Source of the DNA: Allium sativum
Taxonomy: Eukaryota > Streptophyta > Magnoliopsida > Asparagales > Amaryllidaceae
NCBI GenBank assembly: GCA_030737875.1
Contig: CM060915.1
Location: forward strand, 628,062,786-628,126,785
Reading direction: 5' to 3'
Length of the DNA: 64,000 bases
Shown here: in pieces, positions 49,124-60,830 of the stretch
How positions within the stretch are numbered: the stretch's first letter is position 1
Layout: each line of letters begins with the position of its first letter
Program-made: the position numbers and the translations under genes
The notes under the pieces: generated by a model
What the model was told of the DNA's origin: nothing
Databases searched by the model: none
The model's input: only the letters and a program-made list of their open reading frames with translations

Positions 49124-50629
49124 TGTAACACCCCACGTCCATTAGTGTCACTCACAAAGGGAAAGCACTAAGTTCTGTGGAGCATTTAGGGTAAAAGATG
49201 CAGATAAATTACAAGACAGACAGAAATTAAACAGTGGAAAATAAAACTTTGCTTTATTGATAAAATAGTTTGTACAAAGATTTCTTCACAATATCAGAGT
49301 GTCATCTGTCTTACAAAATAAAGAAGCATAAAAATACATTTATATTCCCTAATGTAGCAAGAACCAGCCATAGCATCTGAAAAGAGAATCCAAGCAAAAC
49401 TTCGACAAATCTTCAAGCTGGGAAAGAGTGACAGTCCAACTTAACCTGAGCTATACTACTCCCTCCTCTACTACCTGGGGGGGGGAACGGAAGAAAAGAA
49501 GACGAAAGAAAAACAGAGTCAGACATAAAGGCTGAGTAAGTTCAGTAACTTCTAGCATGTGAACATGGAAAAACAAACGACATGAATTAACTGAATCCAA
49601 GATTACACCATAACCATAGGGTCAGCAAGATTAGACAAGATAATCACAAGATACGCTAAGATAAGACAAACTGGATATGCTCTAATACTTTCGCCGCTTC
49701 GCTATTTCCTTGTTATACCGTTTCTACATCTCTGCACCACCTAACTAGTGTTCCAACTAGCAACGATAACGTGATCCCAACCCCTGTAGTTTCCATTGCC
49801 TTCAGGCATACATTTATTATTTATTACCTAGATCTAATCTAGGGTTTTCTATCAAGTGCTTTCTAGATTTAACTAGAGTTTACGCTATCTGCTGAACGCT
49901 TCTCGAGTTCAGGGTTTATGCCACCTAGTCCAACTAGGTATTACGCTACCTGTCGAACGATGCCCCCAAGTCTAGGACACACTACCTAGAGTGGTATATG
50001 TTCCTATACTTCCCCATGCATGTATCGCGAATCATTATCGCTTGTCTAGATGCACATGTCCTGTAATGTGGGGTCCGAGTCTTGTGACAGGGCAAATCAA
50101 GGAATACAGAACTCGGTCGGGAGCTTTCAGATATCTGCAGATGCAGATTCTATGGTCTGTTTTTATTCCAGTGGCTATGGTCCCACATGACCCCTCCCTC
50201 AACTAATGAAAGGCACACCTTGTAAAATGAGAACTATACGCCGGCCTCCGGTGCCCCACTATCCTATGGCCATCCTCACCCATAACTAGATAGCAAGTAT
50301 ATGGTCTTTTGGAGTTCTCTGCCTTTCCGCTTCATGTATCTCGATTGACTCAAGATGGATGGTAGACGACGAGTCGCTATCGCAGGGCTACCGTTTGCTC
50401 GCCGAATCACGCCGGTCCATCCTAGTCTTTAGGTTGCCATGTATTGTAACCAAGGCATACCCCTGGTTCTTCTACGCAGACCTTAACCTCTGTGGGCCCA
50501 GGCGGATCATCTGCAGCCTCACAGAGGGATACCAAGAGTACCCTCACGTCCCCTCGAAGCCTCGGGCTTCGTAACCCAATTCGTTGGAGCCTTCTTTTTA
50601 ATCAGACGGACGTTCGCTCCTCCTCGTGT

Positions 50630-51490
50630 TATACTAAGAATTACTACTTAGTTTTGTCAACTAAGGTTTACCACTTAGTTTCCAGAATCGTTGTTTTCTT
50701 AACTAAGGTTTACTACTTAGCTCCTTTTAACTAAGGTTTACTACTTAGTTCTCTTTCCCGTCAATTTGGATTGGTTAAGTGTCATTAGTCAATTCAAACT
50801 AACTTAACCCTCTTCATTTATCCTGTTAAGCTGGTTAAGTGTCATCAGCAATTCACGTTGACTTAACCCTACCACAAACCAAGTTATATTGGTTAAATAT
50901 TTCTTATTACTTAACCCTACCCCTTCATCCTGTATTGGTTAAGTGTTCCTTTTTTTAACTTAACCTTGCTCGTCTGTTTTAACTAACATGTTATTAATGG
51001 TTAAGTATTATCCCTTCATGTTTTAGACTTAACCTCATTCCTTTATCACAACCTGATGGTTAAGTGTTCAGGTTTACTTAACCCTATGGTCTAGCCCAGC
51101 TAACATATCAAAATTGGCTAAGTGTATTAGATTTTACTTAACCCCAACCTCTAGTCTAGTTAACATATTAATTTGGCTAAATGTATTAACTTTACTTAAC
51201 CCCTACAAGTCTCGTTTTGCTACCTTGAGTTTGGTTAAGTGTCTCTATGGACTTAGCCCACCCATTCTAGCTTAACTGTGTTAAGTTGGTTAAGTGTTCC
51301 TATGGACTTAACCCTCCCATTCTAGCTTAACTGTGTTAGGTTGGTTAAGTGTTCCTATGGACTTAACCCTCCCATTCTAGCTTAACTGTGTTAAGTGTCA
51401 GTCTGAACCTAACCCCACCCATCAGTCTAGTTATCATGTTGAACTGGTTAAGTGTCTTAGTTAACTTAACCCTACCATTATTGTTCTAGC
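50630..51490. repeat. Array of TTAAGT/ACTTAA dyads (3' LTR of F)
   Basis: First come about four AACTAAG...CTTAGTT dyads (50640-50755), then about thirteen units of roughly 50-60 bases, each opening GGTTAAGTGT and closing ACTTAACCC. Every unit could fold into a short hairpin. Three consecutive units near 51230-51390 are almost identical, so the array grows by tandem duplication. Confidence 0.8.
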
Positions 51491-51525
51491 TTTAACTAAA
51501 TAAATTATAGCTGCTACCACTCACA

Positions 51526-51598
51526 TTAGATAGGTATTGTTGCGACTACTGGATGTGCCGGTTGGTTCCGGGCAGGTTTACATCGCAACTCAATCTAA
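51526..51598. other. Covarying two-stem fold (3' LTR of F)
   Basis: Outer stem TTAGAT (51526-51531) / ATCTAA (51593-51598) and inner stem GTTGCGA (51539-51545) / TCGCAAC (51583-51589). Compared with copy a in C, one pair in each stem has changed on both sides. Confidence 0.7.
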
Positions 51599-52448
51599 CC
51601 TCGGGCTAGGCATATTTGTGTTTTCTAAGTTCAAAGGGTTTCAATTTATTTTCAAATTAAGTTTTGAAAGTAACCATCCCGTTCGTCGGATCAGTTAGGG
51701 ATAGCCAGGGAGAGCAGGAAACTTGTATTTTCCAAACCCAAGCCTAGACACCATCCTCTATGTCACCCTAGAACTTTCTGGTGTGTCATTAAAAGAGATG
51801 TCATTAATAAACCTTTAATTTGTCTAAATTTATATTTCCTTATTCAGGCCAAATTCTATAAGTAAATTATTTCTAATTTACTTATTTCCTAATTACTCTT
51901 TTAATGTAAATTGTCCACATTCATTCTTATGGCCCATTTCCCCTTCTAAATCATATTTATGCTTTTTGGTATGTGGACTATACCAAATTAAGTGTCACTA
52001 ACCATGATTTTGCTAAACCTGCCAATTACTCCCAATTATGGCCAATTTCACATTTATGCCAATATACTTACCGTGCCAAATTAGCTAATCCAATTCCGAT
52101 TCAACATTCTAATTCTAGACTTATTACTCTAGTTCACTATTCATGTAAATGCTAGATTTACACATCAATACTAGATTCAAATTATACATCTTATAATTCA
52201 TGTAAAATTTATCCAATTTGCATTTCTATGAACATGCCATAATACATGTTCCCAATTTATGCCAATTTCAAAGTTAAACTACATTTTTGGTAAATTTCAT
52301 ATTTTGCCCAAACCGCATTTCCACCGTTCGTATAATCGTGATTCAGTCTGGATTATAAATAAAGCTAGGTACGTAGAAAATAGGGAATGAACCAAAGATG
52401 CTATGCAAAAGATAGATATACTAACTGGCATAAAAAGGGTTGAATAAC

Positions 52449-52640
52449 GACGTCAGTTCAAGAACATGGGTAGACCTAACTTAATAGGTAAATTCCCAAG
52501 GTCTAAAACCAAACAAAACCAAGAATAGACAGAATAGAGACGTAGGTTCAAGAACATGGGTAGACCTAACTTAATAGGTAAATTCCCAAGGTCTAAAACC
52601 AAAGATAACCAAGAATAGACAGAATAGATGATCGGGTTTA
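52449..52640. repeat. ~100-bp tandem repeat, two units (3' LTR of F)
   Basis: Two near-identical units containing GTTCAAGAACATGGGTAGAC and AAATTCCCAAGGTCTAAAAC. The other LTR has the same pair at about 58807-58985. Confidence 0.85.
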
Positions 52641-52774
52641 GACCCAATTTCATAGTCACAAAACTTAAGCAACACTTTCCTAGTCATGAATCACAGGTGT
52701 TTAATCACAGATTTTTTTGTTATGTCATAGGCAATAGTTTATATTTCCTAATCAAAGGCGTAGGCTTAGTCAAG

Positions 52775-52870
52775 GAAATAATCCTCATAGTCACAGTCAC
52801 AGTCATAGGCAATGTTCATAGTCATAGACAATGTCCATAGTCATAGGCAATGTTCATAGTCAAAGGCATA
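52775..52870. repeat. CATAGTCATAGGCAATGT short tandem repeat
   Basis: About five units of 18-24 bases; the same repeat lies at about 59138-59240 with different unit composition. Confidence 0.75.
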
Positions 52871-53288
52871 TGGTTTTAAGGTCCATAGTTTCATAGTCAC
52901 GGTCTTATTTGTCCTCGAATCATAACAGTTCTTAATTAGGTTCAAGAGTATAAGCATTGATTCGAATAGAGAGATTTGGCATATTCTTTTATTCCTTTAA
53001 TTTCATGTCACGAATAGAGAAAAACGTTCAAATCTAAAAATAACTGACTTACAGAGATTAGATTAGAACAGAAAGATGGCGTTGCTATGATTCGTAGAAA
53101 AACAGTCGTTGAAGTCGTTTGAACCTCCTCTTGAATCCAAGCTTGACTTGAACCTCTTCTTGAAAATCTTTTAGCAGCATTTCCTCGTCTTGATTTATTT
53201 TATATATTATTTTACTCACTTATTTATTTATTTCTCAGAGGCAGCATAAGGATAGAAAAGAATTGTGAATAGAGAAGAAGACCAGGGC

Positions 53289-53300
53289 TGTTTATATAGT
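53289..53300 (-). promoter_or_regulatory. TATA box (3' LTR of F)
   Basis: The minus strand reads CTATATAAAC, about 200 bases downstream of the E2F palindrome, in the same order as in element C. Confidence 0.55.
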
Positions 53301-53386
53301 GTAGAAGTCAACGAATCTGGTCAGAAGGGCGTCCGGATACAGAGAAACGAATCAGGTTCAGAAAGCTGGAAAAGGGGGGGGGGGGG

Positions 53387-53490
53387 GGTCGACTGCCCAG
53401 TCGACCTGGGGGGGGGTCGACTACCCAGTCGACTCCCCAGTCGACCTGGGGGGGTCGACTACCCAGTCGACTCCCCAGTCGACCTGGGTC
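53387..53490. repeat. GTCGAC hairpin array (3' LTR of F)
   Basis: Repeated GTCGACT-NNNN-AGTCGAC hairpins with loops GCCC, ACCC and CCCC, separated by G runs. Same core and loop length as in C, different loop bases and copy number. Confidence 0.85.
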
Positions 53491-53514
53491 CTGGGCGGGA
53501 AATTTCCCGCCCAG
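53491..53514. promoter_or_regulatory. 24-bp perfect palindrome with two E2F-type sites (3' LTR of F)
   Basis: The core GGGCGGGAAATTTCCCGCCC is perfectly self-complementary, and the palindrome extends two bases further each side. It contains TTTCCCGC at 53503-53510 and its reverse at 53495-53502, both exact E2F consensus sites. Confidence 0.6.
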
Positions 53515-53732
53515 CCCGCTTCTGAGTCTGTTTTGAAATTTGAACCTTGCTGAAACTTCCGGAGGCCATATCTTCCTCATACGGACTCCGATTTACGCAA
53601 ACTCGGACTCGTTTTCATGCAAAATTCCGAGACAAACGCAATGGCACAGCCCGTTTCCCTTGATTTTGATTTTAACTTTTAATTCTGCATTGATTTGTGA
53701 ATCTTAGCGTTATAAAATCACGGGGTGTAACA

Positions 53733-53768
53733 TTCTCCCCCACTTAAAAGGATTTCGTCCCCGAAATC
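53733..53768 (-). other. Polypurine tract with hairpin (element F)
   Basis: On the minus strand: GATTTCG / GGGA / CGAAATC (53751-53768) then AAGTGGGGGAGAA. Identical stem to element C. Confidence 0.85.
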
Positions 53769-55459
53769 TTCAAGTTAGGAAGAATGTGTCCTACCATCCA
53801 ATACCCATCTACTCAACCATCCAATCACAGGCATTCACTGTCCTTAAAAGATTTCTAATGCTTTCATGTTTATATGCATAGTGTGTGTATATGTCTTTAT
53901 CTAATGCAAAATCAGGTGGTCTACTGATTCAGTTGACCTCCTTAATGCGAATCGTGTCAGTGCCATGCGTCCAATCATGTATGCAAGCATCCCTAGTTAT
54001 GTAAATACTACATGCGTGCACAGCCATTCATCCATATGCAACATCCATATGATAACATATCAAGTTCAACTTACAAACAAATACATATTTGTAAATGCAA
54101 TATGCAAGCATCCGAACTTGATCTAGTGCCTAATGCGTATGCATATGCATCCACGAGGAACCATTAGCAACCATCAATCATAACATGTTTCAAATACATG
54201 TTTACATCCATTGGCTTCTACCTAAGGATCGAAGATACGACCTAGAGGATATGCTTTGGAAAGAGAGAAACAATTATGCGCAAAGCTCCTAAACAAAGAA
54301 ATCAAGGATGCACCCTTAAGGAAAAGGGTATGATGCTAGTATCTAGCCTTCTTGAGCTTTACTCCACTGTATCTTAACTAATTTAACTTCACGATTGTGA
54401 AGTTTCTGATCTCCATTTCCAAAATAAACAGATGTCAATTACGGCACCAAGTATATGTACTAAGATGATTAGAGGTCTCCCTCTTATCCGCCATGCCATA
54501 ACTATAATGGTCGAAAGGTTACTACGTGCTTTTTAGAGTGCCTGTCACATCTATTCATCTCTCAGGCAAACCATCCTAGTCGAACTCGACATCCCTCAAG
54601 TACAACCGCCAAAGTCCTAAACCAATATCAGACAAGCACCCAAGGAATATCTCCTCCGAACTTAGACGATCTATGTGAGATGATATAAACAAACTCGATA
54701 GCTATTCTCAAATCCCTACTAACCAAAAGTAAACTGGTCGGACCACCAATTGGATTTGAGACTCTAGTGGGATCTTTCTACTATATAAGTATTATGGTGT
54801 AGAGACTCAACTATGGAAGTGGATATGAACAAATGCGAAGAGCTAAAACCAAAGGAAAGAGTACGAACAGCAAAGCTAGAATCTTCCAACAGAACTTTAC
54901 TACCTTTCTCCTAGGTACGCTTGGTGGCGAAAGTAAGTTCTTGCCCTTCTGAAAACCTTGTTCCTCGTTCTTGCCCTTGCCCTTAATTATATGCCCTATC
55001 ATTACCTAGTAAAGATACTTCCTTTTGTCTTAGGTTTTATAATTTCTTCCTCCTTCGTGAGCTAAATCTACATCCATGAATTCCTCATCCTAGGGTTGTG
55101 CTCCCTAGCCAAACTCCTCATCCCCTTCCATGTGTAGTCATGTTGACAAATCTCTCGAAAGCTGCTTCCATCGTACAGAAAACCCTATAAGCTTGAAAGA
55201 AAACTGGCCGTAAGTGAAACAACCACAGCCCTAGATGGAAGTCGGGTACTACTTTGCCCTTCGATGAGGTTACCTCCCAGAAAGCCAGGAGCCCCAGAGA
55301 CTCAAGAAAGAAGGAGATAAGAAAACAGAGGAAGAGAAAATAGTGCGTATGGATTTGGGGAATATGCCTTTAAAACAAAACTTTTCTTTTGAAAATGCTT
55401 CTTTTAAAACCGTTTTGAAAATAATTTTACAAATCCTTTATCTGATCTGGTAACCTTCA

Positions 55460-55471
55460 GCTCTGATACCA
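55460..55471 (-). other. Primer-binding site of element F
   Basis: The minus strand reads TGGTATCAGAGC, a perfect match to the initiator tRNA-Met type site, two bases from the LTR. Confidence 0.9.
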
Positions 55472-58400
55472 CGTGTAACACCCCACGTCCGTTAGTGTTA
55501 CTCACAAAGGGAATGCACTAAGTTCTGTGGAGCATTTAGGGTAAAAGATGTAGATAAATTACAAGACAGACAAAAATTAAACAGCGGAAAATAAAACTTT
55601 GCTTTATTGATAAAATAGTTTGTACAAAGATTTCTTTACAATATCAGAGTGCCATCTGTCTTACAAAATAAAGAAGCATAAAAATACATTTATATTCCCC
55701 AATGTAGCAAGAACCAGCCATAGCATCTGAAAAGAGAATCCAAGCAAAACTTCGACAAATCTTCAAGCTGGGAAAGAGTGACAGTCCAACTTAACCTGAG
55801 ATATACTACTCCCTCCTCTACTACCTGGGGGGGAACGAAAGAAAAGAAGACGAAAGAAAAACAGAGCCAGACATAAAGGCTGAGTAAGTTCAGTAACTTC
55901 TAGCATGTGAACATGGAAAAACAAACGACATGAATTAACTAAATCCAAGATTACACCATGACCATAGGGTCAGCAAGATTAGACAAGATAATCACAAGAT
56001 ATGCTAAGATAAGATAAACTGGATATGCTCTAATACTTTCGCCGCTTCGCTATTTCGTTGTTATACCGGTTTCTATATCTCTGCACCACCTAACTAGTGT
56101 TCCAACTAGCAACGATAACATGATCCCAACCCCTGTAGTTTCCATTGCCTTCAGGCATACATTTATTATTTATTACCTAGATCTAATCTAGGGTTTTCTA
56201 TCAAGTGCTTTCTAGATTTAACTAGAGTTTACGCTATCTGCTGAACGCTTCTCGAGTTCAGGGTTTATGCCACCTAGTCCAACTAGGTATTACGCTACCT
56301 GTCGAACGATGCCCCCAAGTCTAGGACACACTACCTAGAGTGGAATATGTTCCTATACTTCCCCACGCATGTATCGCGAATCGTTATCGCTTGTCTAGAT
56401 GCACATGTCCTGTAATGTGGGGTCCGAGTCTTGTGACAGGGCAAATCAAGGAATACAGAACTCTGTCGGGAGCTTTCAGATATCTGCAGATGCAAATGCT
56501 AAGGTCTGTTTTTATTCCAGTGGCTATGGTCCCACTTGACCCCTCCCTCAACTAATGAAAGGCACACCTTGTAAAATGAGAACTATACGCCGGCCCCGGT
56601 GCCCCACTATCCTATGGCCATCCTCACCCATAACTAGATAGCAAGTATATGGTCTTTTGGAGTTCTCTGCCTTTCCGCTTCACGTATCTCGATTGACTCA
56701 AGATGGATAGTAGACGACGAGTCGCTATCGCAGGGCTACCGTTTGCTCGCCGAATCACGCCGGTCCATCCTAGTCTTTAGGTTGCCATGTATTGCAACCA
56801 AGGCATACCCCTAGTTCTTCTACGCAGACCTTAACCTCTGTGGGCCCAGGCGGATCATCTGCAGCCTCATAGAGGGATACCAAGAGTACCCTCACGTCCC
56901 CTTGAAGCCTCGGGCTTCGTAACCCAATTCGTTGGAGCCTTCTTTTTAATCAGACGGACGTTCGCTCCTCCTCGTGTTATACTAAGAATTACTACTTAGT
57001 TTTGTCAACTAAGGTTTACCACTTAGTTTCCAGAATCGTTGTTTTTTTAACTAAGGTTTACTACTTAGCTCCTTTTAACTAATGTTTACCACTTAGTTCT
57101 CTTTCCCGTCAATTTGGATTGGTTAAGTGTCATTAGTCAATTCAAACTAACTTAACCCTCTTCATTTATCATGTTAAGCTGGTTAAGTGTCATCAGCAAT
57201 TCACGTTGACTTAACCCTACCACAAACCAAGTTATATTGGTTAAATATTTCTTATTACTTAACCCTACCCCTTCATCCTGTATTGGTTAAGTGTTCCTTT
57301 TTTAACTTAACCTTGCCCGTCTATTTTAACTAACATGTTATTAATGGTTAAGTATTATCCCTTCATGTTTTAGACTTAACCTCATTCCTTTATCACAACC
57401 TGATGGTTAAGTGTTCAGGTTTACTTAACCCTACGGTCTAGCCCAGCTAACATATCAAAATTGGCTAAGTGTATTAGATTTTACTTAACCCCAACCTCTA
57501 GTCTAGTTAACATATTAATTTGGCTAAGTGTATTAACGTTACTTAACCCCTACAAGTATCGTTTTGCTACCTTGAGTTTGGTTAAGTGTCTCTATGGACT
57601 TAGCCCTCCCATTCTAGCTTAACTGTGTTAAGTTGGTTAAGTGTTCCTATGGACTTAACCCTCCCATTCTATCTTAACTGTGTTAAGTTGGTTAAGTGTT
57701 CCTATGGACTTAACCCTCCCATTCTAGCTTAACTTTGTTAAGTGTCAGTCTGAACCTAACCCCACCCATCAGTCTAGTTATCATGTTGAACTGGTTAAGT
57801 GTCTTAGTTAACTTAACCCTACCATTCTTGTTCTAGCTTTAACTAAATAAATTAAAGCTGCTACCACTCACATAAGACAGGTATTGTTGTGACTACTGGA
57901 TGTGCCGGTTGGTTCCGGGCATGTTTACATCGCAACTCAATCTAACCTCGTGCTAGGCATATTTGTGTTTTCTAAGTTCAAAGGGTTTCAATTTATTTTC
58001 AAATTAAGTTTTGAAAGTAACCATCCCGTTCGTCGGATCAGTTTGGGATAGCCAGGGAAAGCAGGAAACTTGTATTTTCCAAACCCAAGCCTAGACACTA
58101 TCCTCTCTGTCCCCCTAGAACTTTCTGGTGTGTCATTAAAAGAAATGTCGTTAATAAACCTTTATTTTGCTTTAATTTGTCTAAATTTATATTTCCTTAT
58201 TCAGGCCAAATTCTATAAGTAAATTATTTCTAATTTACTTATTTCCTAATTACTCTTTTAATGTAAATTGTCCACATTCATTCTTATGGCCCATTTCCCC
58301 TTCTAAATCATATTTATGCTTTTTGGTATGTGGACTATACCAAATTAAGTGTCACTAACCATGATTTTGCTAAACCTGCCAATTACTCCCAATTATGGCC

Positions 58401-59677
58401 AATTTCACATTTACGCCAATATACTTACCGTGCCAAATTAGCTAATCCAATTCCGATTCAACATTCTAATTCTAGACTTATTACTCTAGTTCACTATTCA
58501 TGTAAATGCTAGATTTACACATCAATACTAGATTCAAATTACACATCTTATAATTCATGTCAAATTTATCCAATTTGCATTTCTATGAACATGCCATAAT
58601 ACAAGTTCCCAATTTATGCCAATTTTCAAGTTAAACTACGTTTTTAGTAAATTTCATATTTTGCCTAAACCGCATTCCCACCGTTCGTATAATCGTGATT
58701 CAGTCTAGATTATAAATAAAGCTAGGTTCGTAGAAAATAGGGAATGAACCAAAGATGCAATGCAAAAGATAGACATACTAACTGGCATAAAAAGGGTTGA
58801 ATAACGACGTCGGTTCAAGAACATGGGTAGACCTAACTTAATAGGTAAATTCCCAAGGTCTAAAACCAAACAAAACCAAGAATAGTCAGAATAGAGACGT
58901 AGGTTCAAGAACATGGGTAGACCTAACTTAATAGGTAAATTCCCAAGGTCTAAAACCAAAGATAACCAAGAATAGACAGAATAGATGATCGGGTTTAGAC
59001 CCAATTTCATAGTCACAAAACTTAAGCAACACTTTCCTAGTCATGAATCACAGGTGTTTAATCACAGATGTCCTTGTTATGTCATAGGCAATAGTTTATA
59101 TTTCCTAATCAAAGGCATAGGCTTAGTCAAGGAAATAATCCTCATAGTCACAATCACAGTCATAGGCAATGTTCATAGTCATAGGCAATGTCCATAGTCA
59201 TAGGCAATGTTCATAGTCATAGGCAAATGTTCATAGTCATCGGCATATGGTTTTAAGGTCCATAGTTTCATAGTCACGGTCTTATTTGTCCTCGAATCAT
59301 AACAGTTCTTAATTAGATTCAAGAGTATAGGCACTGATTCGAATAAAGAGAGAGAGAGATTTGGCATATTATTTTATTCCTTTAATTTCATGTCACGAAC
59401 AGAGAAAAACGTTCAAATCTAAAAATAACTGACTTATAGAGATTAGATTAGAACAGAAAGATGGCGTTGCTATGATTCGTAGAAAAACAGTCGTTGAAGT
59501 CATTTGAACCTCCTCTTGAATCCTAGCTTGACTTGAACCTCTTCTTGAAAATCTTTTAGCAGCATTTCCTCGTCTTGATTTATTTTATATATATTATTTT
59601 ACTCACTTATTTATTTATTTCTCAGAGGCAGCATAAGGATAGAAAAGAATTGTGAATAAAGAAGAAGACCAGGGCTG

Positions 59678-59686
59678 TTTATATAG
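59678..59686 (-). promoter_or_regulatory. TATA box (5' LTR of F)
   Basis: TATATAAAC on the minus strand; this is the LTR that would drive transcription of F. Confidence 0.55.
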
Positions 59687-59774
59687 TGTAGAAGTCAACG
59701 AATCTGGTCAGAAGGGCGTCCGGATACAGAGAAACGAATCAGGTTCAAAAAGCAGGAAAAAGCGGGGGAAGGGG

Positions 59775-59887
59775 GGTCGACTACCCAGTCGACTCCCCAG
59801 TCGACCTAGGGGGGGTTGACTACCCAGTCGACTCCCCAGTCGACCTGGGGGGGGTCGACTACCCAGTTGACTCCCCAGTCGACCTGG
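59775..59887. repeat. GTCGAC hairpin array (5' LTR of F)
   Basis: About two and a half units of roughly 42 bases, each with GTCGACTACCCAGTCGAC and GTCGACTCCCCAGTCGAC hairpins. Two sites have decayed to GTTGAC/GTTGACT by C-to-T change. Confidence 0.85.
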
Positions 59888-59890
59888 GTC

Positions 59891-59914
59891 CTGGGCGGGA
59901 AATTTCCCGCCCAG
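59891..59914. promoter_or_regulatory. 24-bp palindrome with two E2F-type sites (5' LTR of F)
   Basis: Identical to 53491-53514. Confidence 0.6.
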
Positions 59915-60132
59915 CCCGCTTCTGATTCTGTTTTGAAATTTGAACCTTGCTGAAACTTCCGGAGGCCATATCTTCCTCATACGGACTCCGATTTACGCAA
60001 ACTCGGACTCGTTTTCATGCAGAATTCCGAGACGAACGCAATGCCGTAGACCGTTTCCCTTGATTTTGATTTTAACTTTTAATTCTGCCTTGATTTGTGA
60101 ATCTTAGCGTTATAGAATCACAGGGTGTTAAA

Positions 60133-60740
60133 CAGGCCCACCCCTCCACCACTATTCAAGCCGCCATCAACCATTTCCGACGTCCACGAGAAAGTAAACC
60201 ACTCCCATTTGCACCATGAGTTTTTCTATTTTTATTTTTACTTATTTCAGAATAAAAATATATATTCTTTTTATATAAAGTCTTTATTTTTAAAGAAAAG
60301 GTTAGATTTTTGATTAGCTAAAGTTTAGACTTTTGATTAGCTAAAGGTTAGATTTTTGATTAGCTAAAGTTTAGACTTTTGATTAGCTAAAGGTTAGGTT
60401 TTTGATTAGCTAAAGATGAGATTTTTTATTAGCGAAAGACGAGATTTTTATTTATGCGAAGGCGAGATTTTTACCTATATAAAGATATGATTTTATATTT
60501 GTTTGAAAAGCGAAATAAAAATATGATTTCTACATGAAGTGACATGAAATAAAAATATGATTTTTATATTAGTGGAGTATTAAAAATAGGATTTTTATGT
60601 ATGAACGTAAATAAAAATACGATTTTTATTATAAAGTTAGCGTAGTAAAGATACGATTTTTATTATCCAGATAGCGAAATAAAAATGTGATTTTTATTTA
60701 TCTAGATCATCGTTTAAAAACGTGATTTTTATCATAGACC
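60133..60740 (+). mobile_element. Family 2 LTR fragment E, right segment
   Basis: Starts with the CAGGC target copy and continues the C-rich island and then the AAAAAT-dyad region of LTR E. It includes a ~23-bp tandem repeat (TTTTGATTAGCTAAAGGTTA, about five units, 60296-60420) and eight or so dyads (60500-60735). It breaks off at about 60740 against an inverted LTR start. Confidence 0.8.
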
Positions 60741-60830
60741 ACTAAAATTGCCAAAATAAAAATATTCAAAATTCGCTAAAATTGCCAAAATAAAAATTTT
60801 AAACTGGCTCAGATTTTCCGGGTTATTACA
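60741..60830 (-). mobile_element. First 90 bases of a family 2 LTR (element G)
   Basis: On the minus strand it reads TGTAATAACCCGGAAAATC and on for 90 bases, with an internal duplication of TTTTATTTTGGCAATTTTAG. The remainder of the LTR is missing. It adjoins an inverted polypurine tract, so it is a 3' LTR remnant. Confidence 0.8.

Larger units (their letters stand above)
49124..53732 (-). mobile_element. 3' LTR of element F (4.61 kb, family 1 LARD)
   Basis: On the minus strand it runs TGTTACACCCCGTGATT (53732) to the inverted start TGTAACACCCCACGTCC (49124). It is nearly identical to 55474-60132. Its ends, the E2F-type palindrome, GTCGAC hairpins, TATA box and covarying fold align with element C LTRs, but it also has a long dyad array (50630-51490) and 100-bp repeats not seen in C. 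Confidence 0.93.
53733..55473 (-). mobile_element. Internal region of element F, non-coding (LARD-like)
   Basis: About 1.74 kb without gag or pol. Reading on the minus strand, the first ~270 bases after the primer site align with element C's leader (from 13419: 'GGTTTACCAGAT' and 'ATTTTCAAAAG' stretches), and the last ~480 bases align with C's 3' untranslated region, ending in the same hairpin and polypurine tract (53733-53768). The middle is not recognised. Retaining both ends and losing pol is what a parasite of a coding element would show. Confidence 0.85.
55474..60132 (-). mobile_element. 5' LTR of element F (4.66 kb, family 1 LARD)
   Basis: Nearly identical to 49124-53732. Its outer end is slightly changed (GGGTGTTAAA instead of GGGTGTAACA) and is followed by the perfect target duplication CAGGC. 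It carries the dyad array (about 56985-57840), a fold (57873-57945; the outer stem has a mismatch and the inner stem a G-T pair), 100-bp repeats, TATA (59678-59686), hairpins (59775-59887) and the E2F palindrome (59891-59914). Confidence 0.93.

Noticed and set aside
53374..53389. Poly-G runs (also near 31058-31070) as possible G-quadruplex elements
   Set aside because: Single homopolymer runs of this kind vary between LTR copies and may be partly sequencing artefact.
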